Below are positions 36,236-44,670 of a stretch of 64,000 nt of DNA, piece by piece. The notes beneath the pieces are model-generated. The model worked only from the letters and a program-made list of their open reading frames with translations, searched no databases and had not been told where the DNA came from. Made by a program: the position numbers and the translations under genes. The stretch's first letter is position 1. The number at the start of each line of letters is the position of its first letter. The DNA lies in NCBI RefSeq assembly GCF_006538745.1, contig NZ_BJLR01000041.1, positions 1 to 64,000 of the forward strand. The letters are read 5' to 3'. This DNA comes from Cellulomonas cellasea. GTDB lineage: Bacteria; Actinomycetota; Actinomycetes; Actinomycetales; Cellulomonadaceae.

Positions 36236-37109
36236 GCGCACGGTCGTCACCCCGGCGCTGCTGCGCGGCTGGCCGCTGCCCGGCGACGCGGACTCGAAGG
36301 ACGCGCGCGGCGCCGTGCTCGTCGTGGGCGGGGCGCGCCAGACCCCCGGCGCCGCGATGCTCGCCGGGCTGGCGTGCCTGCGGGTCGGCGCCGGCCGGCT
36401 CACGCTCGCCGTCGGCGGGTCCGTCGCGGTGGCTGTGGGGGTCGCCGTGCCCGAGTCCGCGGCGATCGGGATGCCCGAGACGGCGCACGGGCGCATCGGG
36501 GCAAGCGGCGTGGACGCGCTCGACGACGAGCTCGGTCGCGCCACGGTCGTGCTCGTCGGCCCGGGCCTCGACGGCGCGGACGAGACGGCCGAGCTGCTCG
36601 GCGAGCTGCTCCCCCGGCTCGGCGAGGACACCGCCGTCGTGCTCGACGCGTTCGCGCTCGGCGTGCTGATCGACGTCGACCCCGACGTGGTCGCCGCGTT
36701 CGACGGCCGCCTCGTGCTCACGCCCAACGCCGGCGAGGGTGCGCGCCTGCTCGGGCTCGACCCGGACAGCCCCGAGCTCGACGACCTCGCGGACGTCGCG
36801 GCGCGCATCGCGGCGCGCTACGGCGCGGTGGTGAGCTGCCGCGGGGCACTGGCCTCGCCGGACGGCCGGGCGTGGGAGTCCTCGACCGGCTCGGGCGGGC
36901 TCGCGACGTCGGGCAGCGGCGACGTCCTCGCCGGGGCGGTCGCGGGCGTGCTCGCGCGCGGCGCCGACCCCGCGCAGGCGGCGTGCTGGGGGACGCACCT
37001 GCACGGCGCGGCCGGCGACCGGCTCGCCGCACGCGTCGGGCAGCGCAGCTTCCTCGCCCGGGAGCTCCTCGAAGAGCTGCCCGCGGTGCTCACCGAGCTC
37101 GAGGCCTGA
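36222..37109 (+). CDS. nnrD: ADP-dependent NAD(P)H-hydrate dehydratase
   Basis: A 295-residue ribokinase-fold enzyme that repairs hydrated NADH/NADPH using ADP. Seen: AVLVVGGARQTPGAAMLAGL near the N terminus, VVLDAFALGVL, the TPNAGEGARLLG motif, and the catalytic GSGDVLAGAVAGVLARGADP with Asp234. This is the stand-alone C-terminal (dehydratase) half; no NnrE epimerase domain is fused. ATG at 36222 inside the preceding phosphatase gene. Confidence 0.94.
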   Translation: MSTTERTVVTPALLRGWPLPGDADSKDARGAVLVVGGARQTPGAAMLAGLACLRVGAGRLTLAVGGSVAVAVGVAVPESAAIGMPETAHGRIGASGVDALDDELGRATVVLVGPGLDGADETAELLGELLPRLGEDTAVVLDAFALGVLIDVDPDVVAAFDGRLVLTPNAGEGARLLGLDPDSPELDDLADVAARIAARYGAVVSCRGALASPDGRAWESSTGSGGLATSGSGDVLAGAVAGVLARGADPAQAACWGTHLHGAAGDRLAARVGQRSFLARELLEELPAVLTELEA

Positions 37110-37211
37110 GCCCGCCGTCATCCACCCGGGGTCGTCCGGGTCCGCCGGCGTCCGCTCGGCTACGCCGGACCCCGCGCAGGGGTGGTGCGCGGGCCGATGT
37201 CGGCGCACAGT

Positions 37212-37241
37212 GGACCGTGAGGCGCAGGCGCCTCACGGTCC
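37212..37241. promoter_or_regulatory. 30-nt near-perfect inverted repeat before the conserved unknown gene
   Basis: GGACCGTGAGGCGC and its complement flank a 2-nt centre (AG). It ends 19 nt before the ATG at 37261 and starts 102 nt after the nnrD stop. As an RNA it is a stable hairpin at the edge of the ribosome site; as DNA it could be an operator; it may also end nnrD transcripts. Confidence 0.6.
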
Positions 37242-37260
37242 GCCGTCCTGGGGGTGTCCC

Positions 37261-37983
37261 ATGCGTCAGAACCTGCCGCCCGACTGGGTACCGATGCTCT
37301 CGCGCGGTCGCCACCGGCGACCCACGAAGGGCGCGTGCTTCATGGAGCTCGCCTCGTTCCTGGCGGGCGAGCGCTGGAGCGACCACCCGGCGTGCACGCA
37401 CCCGTTGCTCGCGACCCTCGCCCGCACGGTCAACGACCAGATGAGCGACGGGGGCCGCCAGCGGCTGCTGCCGCTCGTCCCGTCGGTCATCGGCCTCACG
37501 TGCGAGGACCGCGAGGTCGACGTGCGGCTCGCGCTGTGGTGCGCGACGAGCGCGCTGCCCGTCGTGGCCGAGGAGACCCAGCGCGTCCTCGCGGTCGGCA
37601 TCCTCGCGGCCGAGCGGCGCCTCGCCGAGATCGAGGGCCGCACCGACGGCGTGCTGACCGAGCGCAGCGCCCGCGCGCTCGCCGACGTCCCGCTCGCCGC
37701 CGAGTGGGCGCGCCGGTTCAGCCTCGGCCTGACGACGTCGGCCGCCGGGTTCCACGAGACCGGTGCCCCGAGCATCGTGTGCTGCGCGGTGCTGGGCGTC
37801 GCGGACGCGTGCGTGCCCGACACCGAGGACCGCATGCTCGCGATGCTCGCCGCGGGGATCGAGATCGTCCGGGTCGGCGCGGCGCGCGAGCAGCGCCGGG
37901 CCGAGGTCGGCGAGGTCACCCGGGCCCTCCCGCGGGCCGCGGCCGGCGCGCACGTCCGCGAGCGCGTGGGCGCGGGCGCCTGA
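37261..37983 (+). CDS. Conserved hypothetical protein
   Basis: A 240-residue soluble protein. It has a striking N-terminal pattern (SRGRHRRPTKGACFMELASF, then LAGERWSDHPACTHPLLATL, then ARTVNDQMSD, about residues 14-62) with conserved-looking Cys and His, followed by a helical, Ala/Arg-rich region. Proteins with the G-x-H...G-x-C-x-M-E...WSDxPxC pattern occur in several actinobacteria, but no function is known to me. ATG at 37261 with a GGGGGTG SD. Preceded by a long inverted repeat and followed by a strong terminator, so it is a single-gene unit. Confidence 0.75.
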   Translation: MRQNLPPDWVPMLSRGRHRRPTKGACFMELASFLAGERWSDHPACTHPLLATLARTVNDQMSDGGRQRLLPLVPSVIGLTCEDREVDVRLALWCATSALPVVAEETQRVLAVGILAAERRLAEIEGRTDGVLTERSARALADVPLAAEWARRFSLGLTTSAAGFHETGAPSIVCCAVLGVADACVPDTEDRMLAMLAAGIEIVRVGAAREQRRAEVGEVTRALPRAAAGAHVRERVGAGA

Positions 37984-37993
37984 GTCCGACGGC

Positions 37994-38026
37994 CGGCCCG
38001 GGGGACGCAGGTCGTCCCCCGGGCCG
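37994..38026. terminator. Bidirectional terminator between the conserved unknown and the large GH3 gene
   Basis: Perfect 14-bp stem (37994-38007 with 38013-38026), 5-nt loop, 10 nt after the upstream stop. Confidence 0.85.
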
Positions 38027-38094
38027 TGCCGCCTCGGACGGCGGTGCGCGCGGTGCCGTGCCCGCCGGGCGCGCCGTGCCCGTCGTGCGGGCGG

Positions 38095-41000
38095 TCAGCG
38101 CACGACGAGCGCCCGGGGCCACGCCATCGACGCCGTGTGGCTCGTGTCGCCCCGGTAGGCGACGGTGACGAGCGAGGTCCGCGTCGAGACGGGCAGCGTG
38201 ACCAGCGCACGGCCGTCGGCGCCGAGCGTCCCGCGGGCCGCCAGGCGTCCGTTGACGTGCACCTCGACGGTCCCGGTCGGGGTGAGCCCCGCGTCACCGG
38301 TGACCGCGACGTGCACGACCTTGGCGTCGGCCCGGCGCACGTCCCAGTCCGTCCCCGCCGTGCTGACCGTCGGGGTCGCCCGCCGCACGCGGTAGCGCGC
38401 GGCGTCGGACACCGAGCCCGCGACCGCCGCGTCACCGAGGTACGCCGCCGTGACCTCGTGCGTGCCGACGGCGACCCCGGCGGGCAGCGGGACCCGGACG
38501 CGCGCGTCGTCCGACCCGGCCCGGGCGGGCAGCTCGGCGGTCGCGACGGCGGTCCCGTCGATGCGCACCTCGACGGTCCCGGACGCGCGCCCCGCCTCCG
38601 CCGCGACCGTCACGGTCGCGGTCCCCGGGCGGCCGAGGACCGCGGTCGACGGCGCGAGGCGCACCTGGGTCGTGGACGCCGCCCGCTCCGAGAGCCCGAT
38701 GCCCAGCACCTCCGCGAGCAGCACCACGGAGTCCCCGGCGCGACCGGACATGAGCGCGTGCTCGGCGTCCGCGGTCGACGCCACCGCGTCGGCCGGGAGC
38801 CCCGGCCCGCCCGCGGCGACCGCGGCCTGCGCGAGGTCCCGGACCAGCGAGACGACGAGCCCGGCGTCCGTGAACCGGTCGCCCCCGCCGTCGAACGCCG
38901 CCGCGGCGGTCGCGAGCAGCCGCACCGCGCGCTCGACGTCGCCGCGCTCGGTCGAGAGCGCGTCGCCGGCCCAGACGTCGGCGTCGAGCACGGCCTGCAC
39001 CGCCGTCCGGGCCGGCCCGGAGGCGAGCCCGTCCCGCACCTGCTCGAGGCGGGCCCGCGGGGCGTCGGTCCGCACGCCCCAGCCGTACGCGTAGAGCGGC
39101 GCGTAGGTCGCGTCGCCGACGTTGACCGGGACCTGGTCGGCGCTCGCCGGCCACGAGACGGGCAGGCGCCCGGTGAACGGACGGGCACCGAACAGCGTGT
39201 CGGCGACGCCCGCGCCCTCGGTCCCCGGGAGCCATGACGCGACGAGCCCGTCGATCGCGTCCAGGTGGTCCGTGACGAGCTGCGGGCGGCCTGCGACGAC
39301 GAGCACGACGCACGGCATCGCGCCGCACACGGTGTCGATCGCGGCGCGGTCCGCGGCGGGCAGCGTGAGGCTGCGGCCGTTGTTGCCGACGTCCCCGATG
39401 CCCTCGGCGTACGGCGGCTCCCCGACGACGACCACGCCCACGTCGGAGCCCTCGGTCGGTGCCGACGCGTCCGTGGACCACGTGACCTGCGCGCCCGGCG
39501 CGACCTCGCGGATGCCCTCGAGGATCGTCGTGCCCGTCGTGGTGTCGCCCGAGCCGCCCTGCCACGAGATGGACCAGCCGCCCATCTGGTGGCCGAGGTC
39601 GTCGGAGTTCGACCCGGCGACGTAGACGCGAGCGTCGGGCGCGAGCGGCAGCACGTCGCCCGCGTTCTTCAGCAGCACCTGCGACGCCGCCGCGGCCTCC
39701 CGCGCGACCGCCCGGTTCTCGGCCGAGCCGAGGTCGCCGGTGTGCGTGCGGTCCGCGAGGGGCTGCTCGAACAGCCCGAGCGCGACCTTCTGCGTGAGGA
39801 TCCGCCGCACGGCGTCGTCGACGCGGGACTGCGCGACCGTGCCGTCGACGACCTTCTCGGTCAGCGCCGTGATGAACGCCCCGTAGTTGTACGGCGCCAT
39901 CGCCATGTCGAGCCCCGCGTTCACGGACCGCGCCACCTTGTCGGCGTACGTGCCGCCGGGCAGCTTGTCGATGCCCTCCCAGTCGCTGATGAGGAACCCG
40001 TCGAAGCCGAGCTCGCCCTTGAGCAGATCGGTGTTGAGCGCGCGGTGCTCGTGCATGCGCAGCGGGCCGTCGCCGGAGTCGACCGCCGAGTACGACGGCA
40101 TGATCGAGCCCACCCCGGCCTCGAGCGCGGGGACGTACGGGTCGACGTGCAGGCGCCGGAGCTCCGCGTCCGACCCGACGTGCGTGACGCCCTGGTCGAT
40201 CGGGTACCCGCTGCCCGCGAGCGACGGCTCGTAGCGCGTGCCACCGTCGCCGACCCAGTGCTTCGCGGTCGCGAGCACCTCCGTGGGACCCGACATGTCC
40301 GCGGCGTCGGCGCCCTGGAGCCCGACGACGGCCGCGCGGGCCATCGCCGTCACGAGCGCCGGGTCCTCGCCGAACGACTCGTAGCTGCGCCCCCACCGCT
40401 CGTCGCGCGTCACGCACAGGCACGGCGAGAACGTCCACGGCACGCCGGTCCCCCGGACCTCGAGCGCCGTGACCTCGCCGGCCCGGCGGACGAGCTCGGG
40501 GTCGCGCGCGGCGCCGAGCCCGGAGTTGTGCGGCAGGATCGTCGCGCCGACCACGTTGCTGTGCCCGTGCACGGCGTCCACGCCGTAGACGAGCGGGATC
40601 TGCAGGCGGGTCGAGAGCGCCTCGCGCTGGAAGCCGTCGACCATGTCGGCCCAGCCGGACGGGGTGTTGTCGGCCGGGACGGAGCCGCCGCCCGAGAGCA
40701 GGGACCCGAGCCCGAGGCTCGCGATCTCGCTGTCGGAGCGCAGCCCGAGCCGCTCGGCCTGCGCCATCTGGCCGACATTCTCCGCGAGCGTCATGCGCCC
40801 GAGCAGGTCCTCGACGCGCTCGGCGGCCGGCCGCGACGCGTCGAGGTACGGCGCGCCGGTCGCGTTGAGCACGACGCGCGGCGAGGCCTCGACGTCGGCG
40901 CCCTCGGCGGTCAGCGTGACCTCGACGGACCGCGAGTCGTCCTGCCCGGTCGTCGCGAGCGTGCGGACCTCGACCGTGCGCTCGGTGCCCGAGGGTGTCC

Positions 41001-43269
41001 CGGCGTCGAGGGTGAGCGTCCCGGAGAAGGGCTCGTAGTGCGTGCCGGCCTCGGCGGTGTCGGCCGTCCCCGCGTTCGCGTAGGCGACGGTGACGGGCTC
41101 GGGCAGCGGCTCGCCGTCGGTCGTCGTCAGGCGCACCGTGACCTGCCCGACCTCGCCGCGGTCGACGAGCACGACGTCCTGCGTCGCGGCGACCGTCGCG
41201 GTCGGCACGGGCGCGGGCGAGCCGTAGAGCTCGACGTCGTCGACGGCCCACGCGACGGGCTCCGCGGTGCCGGGCGCCATCGTGAGCGCGTAGCCCCACG
41301 CGGACGTCAGGTCGAGCGTGCCGTTGCGGGTCGCCTCGTCGCCCGGCTGGTAGCCGCCGAGCCGCAGGTCGGTGAACGGGATCTCGACGAGCTTCCAGCG
41401 GCTGCCGTCGGGCGACCAGTTGTCCTTGAACGTCGCGGCCCACAGCTCGGCGTGCTCGCCGTCGGGCCCGCCGTCCTTGACCTCGACCTTGATGTCCGCG
41501 CCCGCGGTGGGCGAGGCCGGGCGGTTGTCCTGCGAGGCGTACCAGAGGAACCGCAGGCCGCGGAAGCTGCTCCAGTCCTGCGCGGCGGCGAGGTTGTGGC
41601 TGTAGCCGCCCCAGCCGCCCGAGGGGATGAGGTACTCGCCCGAGAGCACGTGGTTGCCCGCCGGGGCGCCGTCGCGGTCGCGCTCGGTGACCGCGAGGCT
41701 CACCTCCGCACCGTCGGAGCCCCACGTGAAGTGACCGACGGTCCCTCCGGGCTCGGCGACGGGGACGTCGCCCTCGAAGTCCTGGATCGTCGTGACGCGC
41801 TGGTAGACCGCGACGTCGTCGAACAGCCAGCTGCCCTCGCCGAGGTCGGTGAGCGTGACCGCGAAGCCCGTCGAGGCAGCGGGGTCGAAGCGCTCGTCGG
41901 AGGCCGGGTCGCCCTTGACCCGGAGCTGCGCGAACGGCACGGTCACGCGCCGCCACCCCGCGGCGTCGTCGACGACGGACCGCTCGAACATGCGCCCGCC
42001 GCTCTTGAGCTCGTACCGCAGCGTCCCGCCGCCGCCCGTGCCGAGGAACCAGAAGCTGAAGCCGTCGTAGGCGGACCAGTCCGCGGCGGGGCTGAGGTCG
42101 TGCGTGAAGCCGAACCAGTCGCCCGGCGCCGGCGTCGCGCCGACGGTGGCGGCGAGCGCGTCGTTGCCCTCGCCCGCCCCCTCGCGCGCCGACTCGACGG
42201 TCGTGAGCACCGGGGTGACCGGGGCGCTGATCCCCCACGTCGTGTACCCGGCGGGCACGCCGTCCTCGAAGTCGTCGAGCACCTCGCTCGGGCCGACGTC
42301 CGGCAGGTCGCCGTGCGGCGCGATCGTCACCGTGGTGGTCGTCCGGGCGCCGAGCACGAGGCCTGTCGGGTCGCTCAGCGTGAGGTGGAACGTCGTGACG
42401 GGCGCGAGCGGGCCGTGGTCGACCGTCGCGACGGTGACCTCCTGCGTCGTCTCGCCCGGGGCGAACGTGAGGACCTCGTCGACGGCCGTGTAGTCGGTCC
42501 CGGCGACGGCGGTCCCGCCCCCGGAGGTCACGCGGACGCGCGTCTCGTCGGCGGCGGGGGCGTTCAGCACGACGGGGACGGTCGCGGAGGCGCCGGCGGC
42601 GACCGTGGCGGTGGCCCGGCCGACCACGACCGCGGGCTGCTCGGGCGTGCCGTGCACCTCGACCGCGAAGAGCGAGTACCCGTACCAGTGCGGCCCGGCG
42701 GGGTCCCAGGTGAACGGCACGCGCTCGAGCATCTGCACGCGCAGGTGCCGCGCGTCGACGGGCGCGGCGAGCGCGATCTCGTCGACGCCGCCGTCGCTCG
42801 CGGGCTCGGTGTGCACGGTCGACCAGCTCGCGGGGTCCGCGGGGTCGCCCGTGGCGGCCTGGATCTCGTACGACGCCGCGTGCGCCGCCTCCCAGCGCAG
42901 CGTCAGGCCGTCCACCGCGGCCGGGGCGCCGAGGTCGACCGCGAGCCACGCGGTGAAGGGCACGTCCTCGTCGGGCCCGTTGCCGCTCGCCCACCGGGTC
43001 GCCGGGTCGCCGTCGACCGCGTTCGAGGCCGGGAACGAGCCGTCGGCGTCGTCCTGCGACTGCGAGGCCGTCGCCGTCCCCGCGATCGCGAGGTCGTCGC
43101 CGGCGGCGTGCGCGGGCCCGGCGGTCGCGAGCAGGACCAGCGGGGCGACGAGCGCGAGGGCGGCCGCCGCGGCGGTCGTGCGGCCGACGGACCGTCCGCC
43201 GCCGGGCCGCAGGATCGGGCCGGGACGTCGGCGTCGGGGCGGGACGAGGGCAAGGGTCGGACGCGTCAC
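38095..43269 (-). CDS. Secreted multidomain GH3 glycoside hydrolase (beta-glucosidase type)
   Basis: A 1724-residue exported enzyme. Signal peptide 1-55 (long, Arg-rich n-region, AHA cleavage site). Then F5/8C-type carbohydrate-binding domain (57-210), Calx-beta (213-320), two jelly-roll binding domains starting VLDDFEDG and IQDFEGD (330-490, 495-685), a second Calx-beta (693-801), GH3 N-domain (805-1160) with catalytic nucleophile Asp1096 in GFLISDWEGIDKL, GH3 C-domain (1195-1395), a helical segment (1405-1530), and two Ig-like domains (1533-1724). Catalysis is in the middle with binding modules on both sides. No LPXTG or SLH anchor is seen. GTG start with a GAAGGAG SD. A palindrome at 43314-43331 is the likely control site. 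Exact glycan unknown. Confidence 0.92.
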   Translation of the reverse strand: MTRPTLALVPPRRRRPGPILRPGGGRSVGRTTAAAAALALVAPLVLLATAGPAHAAGDDLAIAGTATASQSQDDADGSFPASNAVDGDPATRWASGNGPDEDVPFTAWLAVDLGAPAAVDGLTLRWEAAHAASYEIQAATGDPADPASWSTVHTEPASDGGVDEIALAAPVDARHLRVQMLERVPFTWDPAGPHWYGYSLFAVEVHGTPEQPAVVVGRATATVAAGASATVPVVLNAPAADETRVRVTSGGGTAVAGTDYTAVDEVLTFAPGETTQEVTVATVDHGPLAPVTTFHLTLSDPTGLVLGARTTTTVTIAPHGDLPDVGPSEVLDDFEDGVPAGYTTWGISAPVTPVLTTVESAREGAGEGNDALAATVGATPAPGDWFGFTHDLSPAADWSAYDGFSFWFLGTGGGGTLRYELKSGGRMFERSVVDDAAGWRRVTVPFAQLRVKGDPASDERFDPAASTGFAVTLTDLGEGSWLFDDVAVYQRVTTIQDFEGDVPVAEPGGTVGHFTWGSDGAEVSLAVTERDRDGAPAGNHVLSGEYLIPSGGWGGYSHNLAAAQDWSSFRGLRFLWYASQDNRPASPTAGADIKVEVKDGGPDGEHAELWAATFKDNWSPDGSRWKLVEIPFTDLRLGGYQPGDEATRNGTLDLTSAWGYALTMAPGTAEPVAWAVDDVELYGSPAPVPTATVAATQDVVLVDRGEVGQVTVRLTTTDGEPLPEPVTVAYANAGTADTAEAGTHYEPFSGTLTLDAGTPSGTERTVEVRTLATTGQDDSRSVEVTLTAEGADVEASPRVVLNATGAPYLDASRPAAERVEDLLGRMTLAENVGQMAQAERLGLRSDSEIASLGLGSLLSGGGSVPADNTPSGWADMVDGFQREALSTRLQIPLVYGVDAVHGHSNVVGATILPHNSGLGAARDPELVRRAGEVTALEVRGTGVPWTFSPCLCVTRDERWGRSYESFGEDPALVTAMARAAVVGLQGADAADMSGPTEVLATAKHWVGDGGTRYEPSLAGSGYPIDQGVTHVGSDAELRRLHVDPYVPALEAGVGSIMPSYSAVDSGDGPLRMHEHRALNTDLLKGELGFDGFLISDWEGIDKLPGGTYADKVARSVNAGLDMAMAPYNYGAFITALTEKVVDGTVAQSRVDDAVRRILTQKVALGLFEQPLADRTHTGDLGSAENRAVAREAAAASQVLLKNAGDVLPLAPDARVYVAGSNSDDLGHQMGGWSISWQGGSGDTTTGTTILEGIREVAPGAQVTWSTDASAPTEGSDVGVVVVGEPPYAEGIGDVGNNGRSLTLPAADRAAIDTVCGAMPCVVLVVAGRPQLVTDHLDAIDGLVASWLPGTEGAGVADTLFGARPFTGRLPVSWPASADQVPVNVGDATYAPLYAYGWGVRTDAPRARLEQVRDGLASGPARTAVQAVLDADVWAGDALSTERGDVERAVRLLATAAAAFDGGGDRFTDAGLVVSLVRDLAQAAVAAGGPGLPADAVASTADAEHALMSGRAGDSVVLLAEVLGIGLSERAASTTQVRLAPSTAVLGRPGTATVTVAAEAGRASGTVEVRIDGTAVATAELPARAGSDDARVRVPLPAGVAVGTHEVTAAYLGDAAVAGSVSDAARYRVRRATPTVSTAGTDWDVRRADAKVVHVAVTGDAGLTPTGTVEVHVNGRLAARGTLGADGRALVTLPVSTRTSLVTVAYRGDTSHTASMAWPRALVVR

Positions 43270-43313
43270 CTGTCACTCCTTCGTGAGGTCGGCCTGCTCA
43301 GGGAACCATCGGT

Positions 43314-43331
43314 ACTTACCGGCTGGTAAGT
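43314..43331. promoter_or_regulatory. Palindrome ACTTACC-GGCT-GGTAAGT in the GH3/SDR divergent region
   Basis: Perfect 7-bp arms around 4 nt, 45 nt upstream of the GH3 start and 142 nt upstream of the SDR start. It contains TTAC-N6-GTAA, the same core as the dyad before the thiolase gene. TetR-type operator shape. Confidence 0.6.
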
Positions 43332-43472
43332 GAAGAACAGGTCACGATTGGGTCACGATGCCCTGGTCGTCCGTCCAGCTGGCCGGCCCCCGTGGAGCGC
43401 GCTCGACATGCCGTGCGCGGTCGTCCGACCTAGCCTCGAAGGCACCGACCAGCCCCTCCCGGAGGTCATCCC

Positions 43473-44273
43473 ATGGACGTCACACCCCTGCCCCTCGCCG
43501 TCGTGACCGGCGGGTCGAGCGGCATCGGCCTCGAGCTCGTGCGCGAGTTCGCGGAGAACGGCTTCGAGGTGCTCAGCTGCGCCGAGGACGAGACCGGCCT
43601 GCAGATCGCCACCCAGATGCTCGTCGCCGACGGGCACCCCGTGCGCTCGGTGACCGCCGACCTCGCGACGCCCGAGGGCGTCGAGCGCCTCCTCGCGGAG
43701 ATCGGCGGCCGGCCCGTCGACGCGCTCGCGCTCAACGCCGGAGTCGCCAACGGCGGCCCCTTCCTCGAGACCCCGCTCGAGGACGACCTGCGCGTCATCG
43801 CGCTCGACGTCGTCTCCGTGGTGCACCTCGCGAAGCGCCTGCTGCCGCGGATGGTCACGCGCGGGGCGGGCCGGGTGCTCGTCACGTCGTCGGTCGCCGC
43901 GCGCATGCCGGGGCCGTACTACGCGACCTACGCGGCGTCGAAGGCGTTCGTGCAGAGCTTCACCGAGGCGGTCCGCTACGAGCTCAAGGACACCGGCGTG
44001 ACGATCACGGCGCTGCTGCCCGGGCCGACGGACACCGACTTCTTCGAGGCCTCGCACATGGAGGACACGCGCGTCGCCGAGCAGAAGAAGGACGACCCGG
44101 CCAAGGTCGCGCACGAGGGCTTCGAGGCGCTCATGGCCGGCAAGGACCAGGTCGCGACGAAGTCGCTCAAGACCAAGATGCAGACCGCGATGGGCGCGGT
44201 CCTGCCCGACACCGCGAAGTCCGCGGTGCACGCGAAGATGACCGAGCCCCGCCACAGCGACCAGGAGGCCTGA
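43473..44273 (+). CDS. SDR-family NAD(P)-dependent oxidoreductase
   Basis: A 266-residue short-chain dehydrogenase. Cofactor motif TGGSSGIGLELVREF; NAG motif LALNAGVANGG; catalytic Ser in VLVTSSVAARMPG and the YxxxK pair in YATYAASKAFVQ. The C-terminal 60 residues are Lys-rich, unusual in this genome. Substrate unknown. ATG at 43473 with a GGAGG SD (8 nt). A TAGCCT element lies about 40 nt upstream. Two nucleotides separate it from the DUF3072 gene, so they form an operon. Confidence 0.9.
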   Translation: MDVTPLPLAVVTGGSSGIGLELVREFAENGFEVLSCAEDETGLQIATQMLVADGHPVRSVTADLATPEGVERLLAEIGGRPVDALALNAGVANGGPFLETPLEDDLRVIALDVVSVVHLAKRLLPRMVTRGAGRVLVTSSVAARMPGPYYATYAASKAFVQSFTEAVRYELKDTGVTITALLPGPTDTDFFEASHMEDTRVAEQKKDDPAKVAHEGFEALMAGKDQVATKSLKTKMQTAMGAVLPDTAKSAVHAKMTEPRHSDQEA

Positions 44274-44275
44274 GC

Positions 44276-44572
44276 ATGGCGAACGACGACACGACGAGCC
44301 CCGCGGACGAGACCGCGACGACCGGCACCGCGGGCGCACAGGGCTCGGGCACGGCCGCCGACGACGCACCCGGCGTCGGCAGCCCCGAGAAGGACCCGCA
44401 GGACTGGGTCACCGGTGACGAGCCGATGACCGGACCGCAGGGCAGCTACCTGTCGACCCTCGCGCGCGAGGCCGGCGAGGAGGTCCCCGACGACCTCACG
44501 AAGGCGCAGGCCTCGGAGCTCATCGAGGAGCTGCAGTCGCGCACCGGTCGCGGGCCCGGTCAGGGCGCCTGA
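44276..44572 (+). CDS. DUF3072 domain-containing protein
   Basis: A 98-residue protein with a disordered N terminus (Thr/Ala/Asp) and the DUF3072 core at the C terminus: EPMTGPQGSYLSTLAREAGE, then EVPDDLTKAQASELIEELQ. It is short, helical and acidic, function unknown; proteins of this kind often accompany stress genes in actinobacteria. ATG at 44276, 2 nt after the SDR stop, with an AGGAGG SD inside that gene's end. Confidence 0.85.
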   Translation: MANDDTTSPADETATTGTAGAQGSGTAADDAPGVGSPEKDPQDWVTGDEPMTGPQGSYLSTLAREAGEEVPDDLTKAQASELIEELQSRTGRGPGQGA

Positions 44573-44628
44573 CCCGCCCCACTCCGCCGACGGGCCGCAT
44601 CACGGCGACCGGTCGGCGAGCACGGCTC

Positions 44629-44670
44629 TCGGGCTCGTGCGTCACGCGGAGTCGCGACGCACGAGCCCGA
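44629..44670. terminator. Terminator whose right arm lies inside the lacI 3' end
   Basis: Perfect 15-bp inverted repeat (44629-44643 with 44656-44670), 12-nt loop. It starts 56 nt after the DUF3072 stop, and its right arm and loop cover the last nine codons of the convergent lacI gene. Confidence 0.75.

Noticed and set aside
39265-43329. A 1354-codon open frame on the plus strand
   Set aside because: Antisense shadow of the large GH3 gene, whose domains, catalytic residue and signal peptide are clear on the minus strand.
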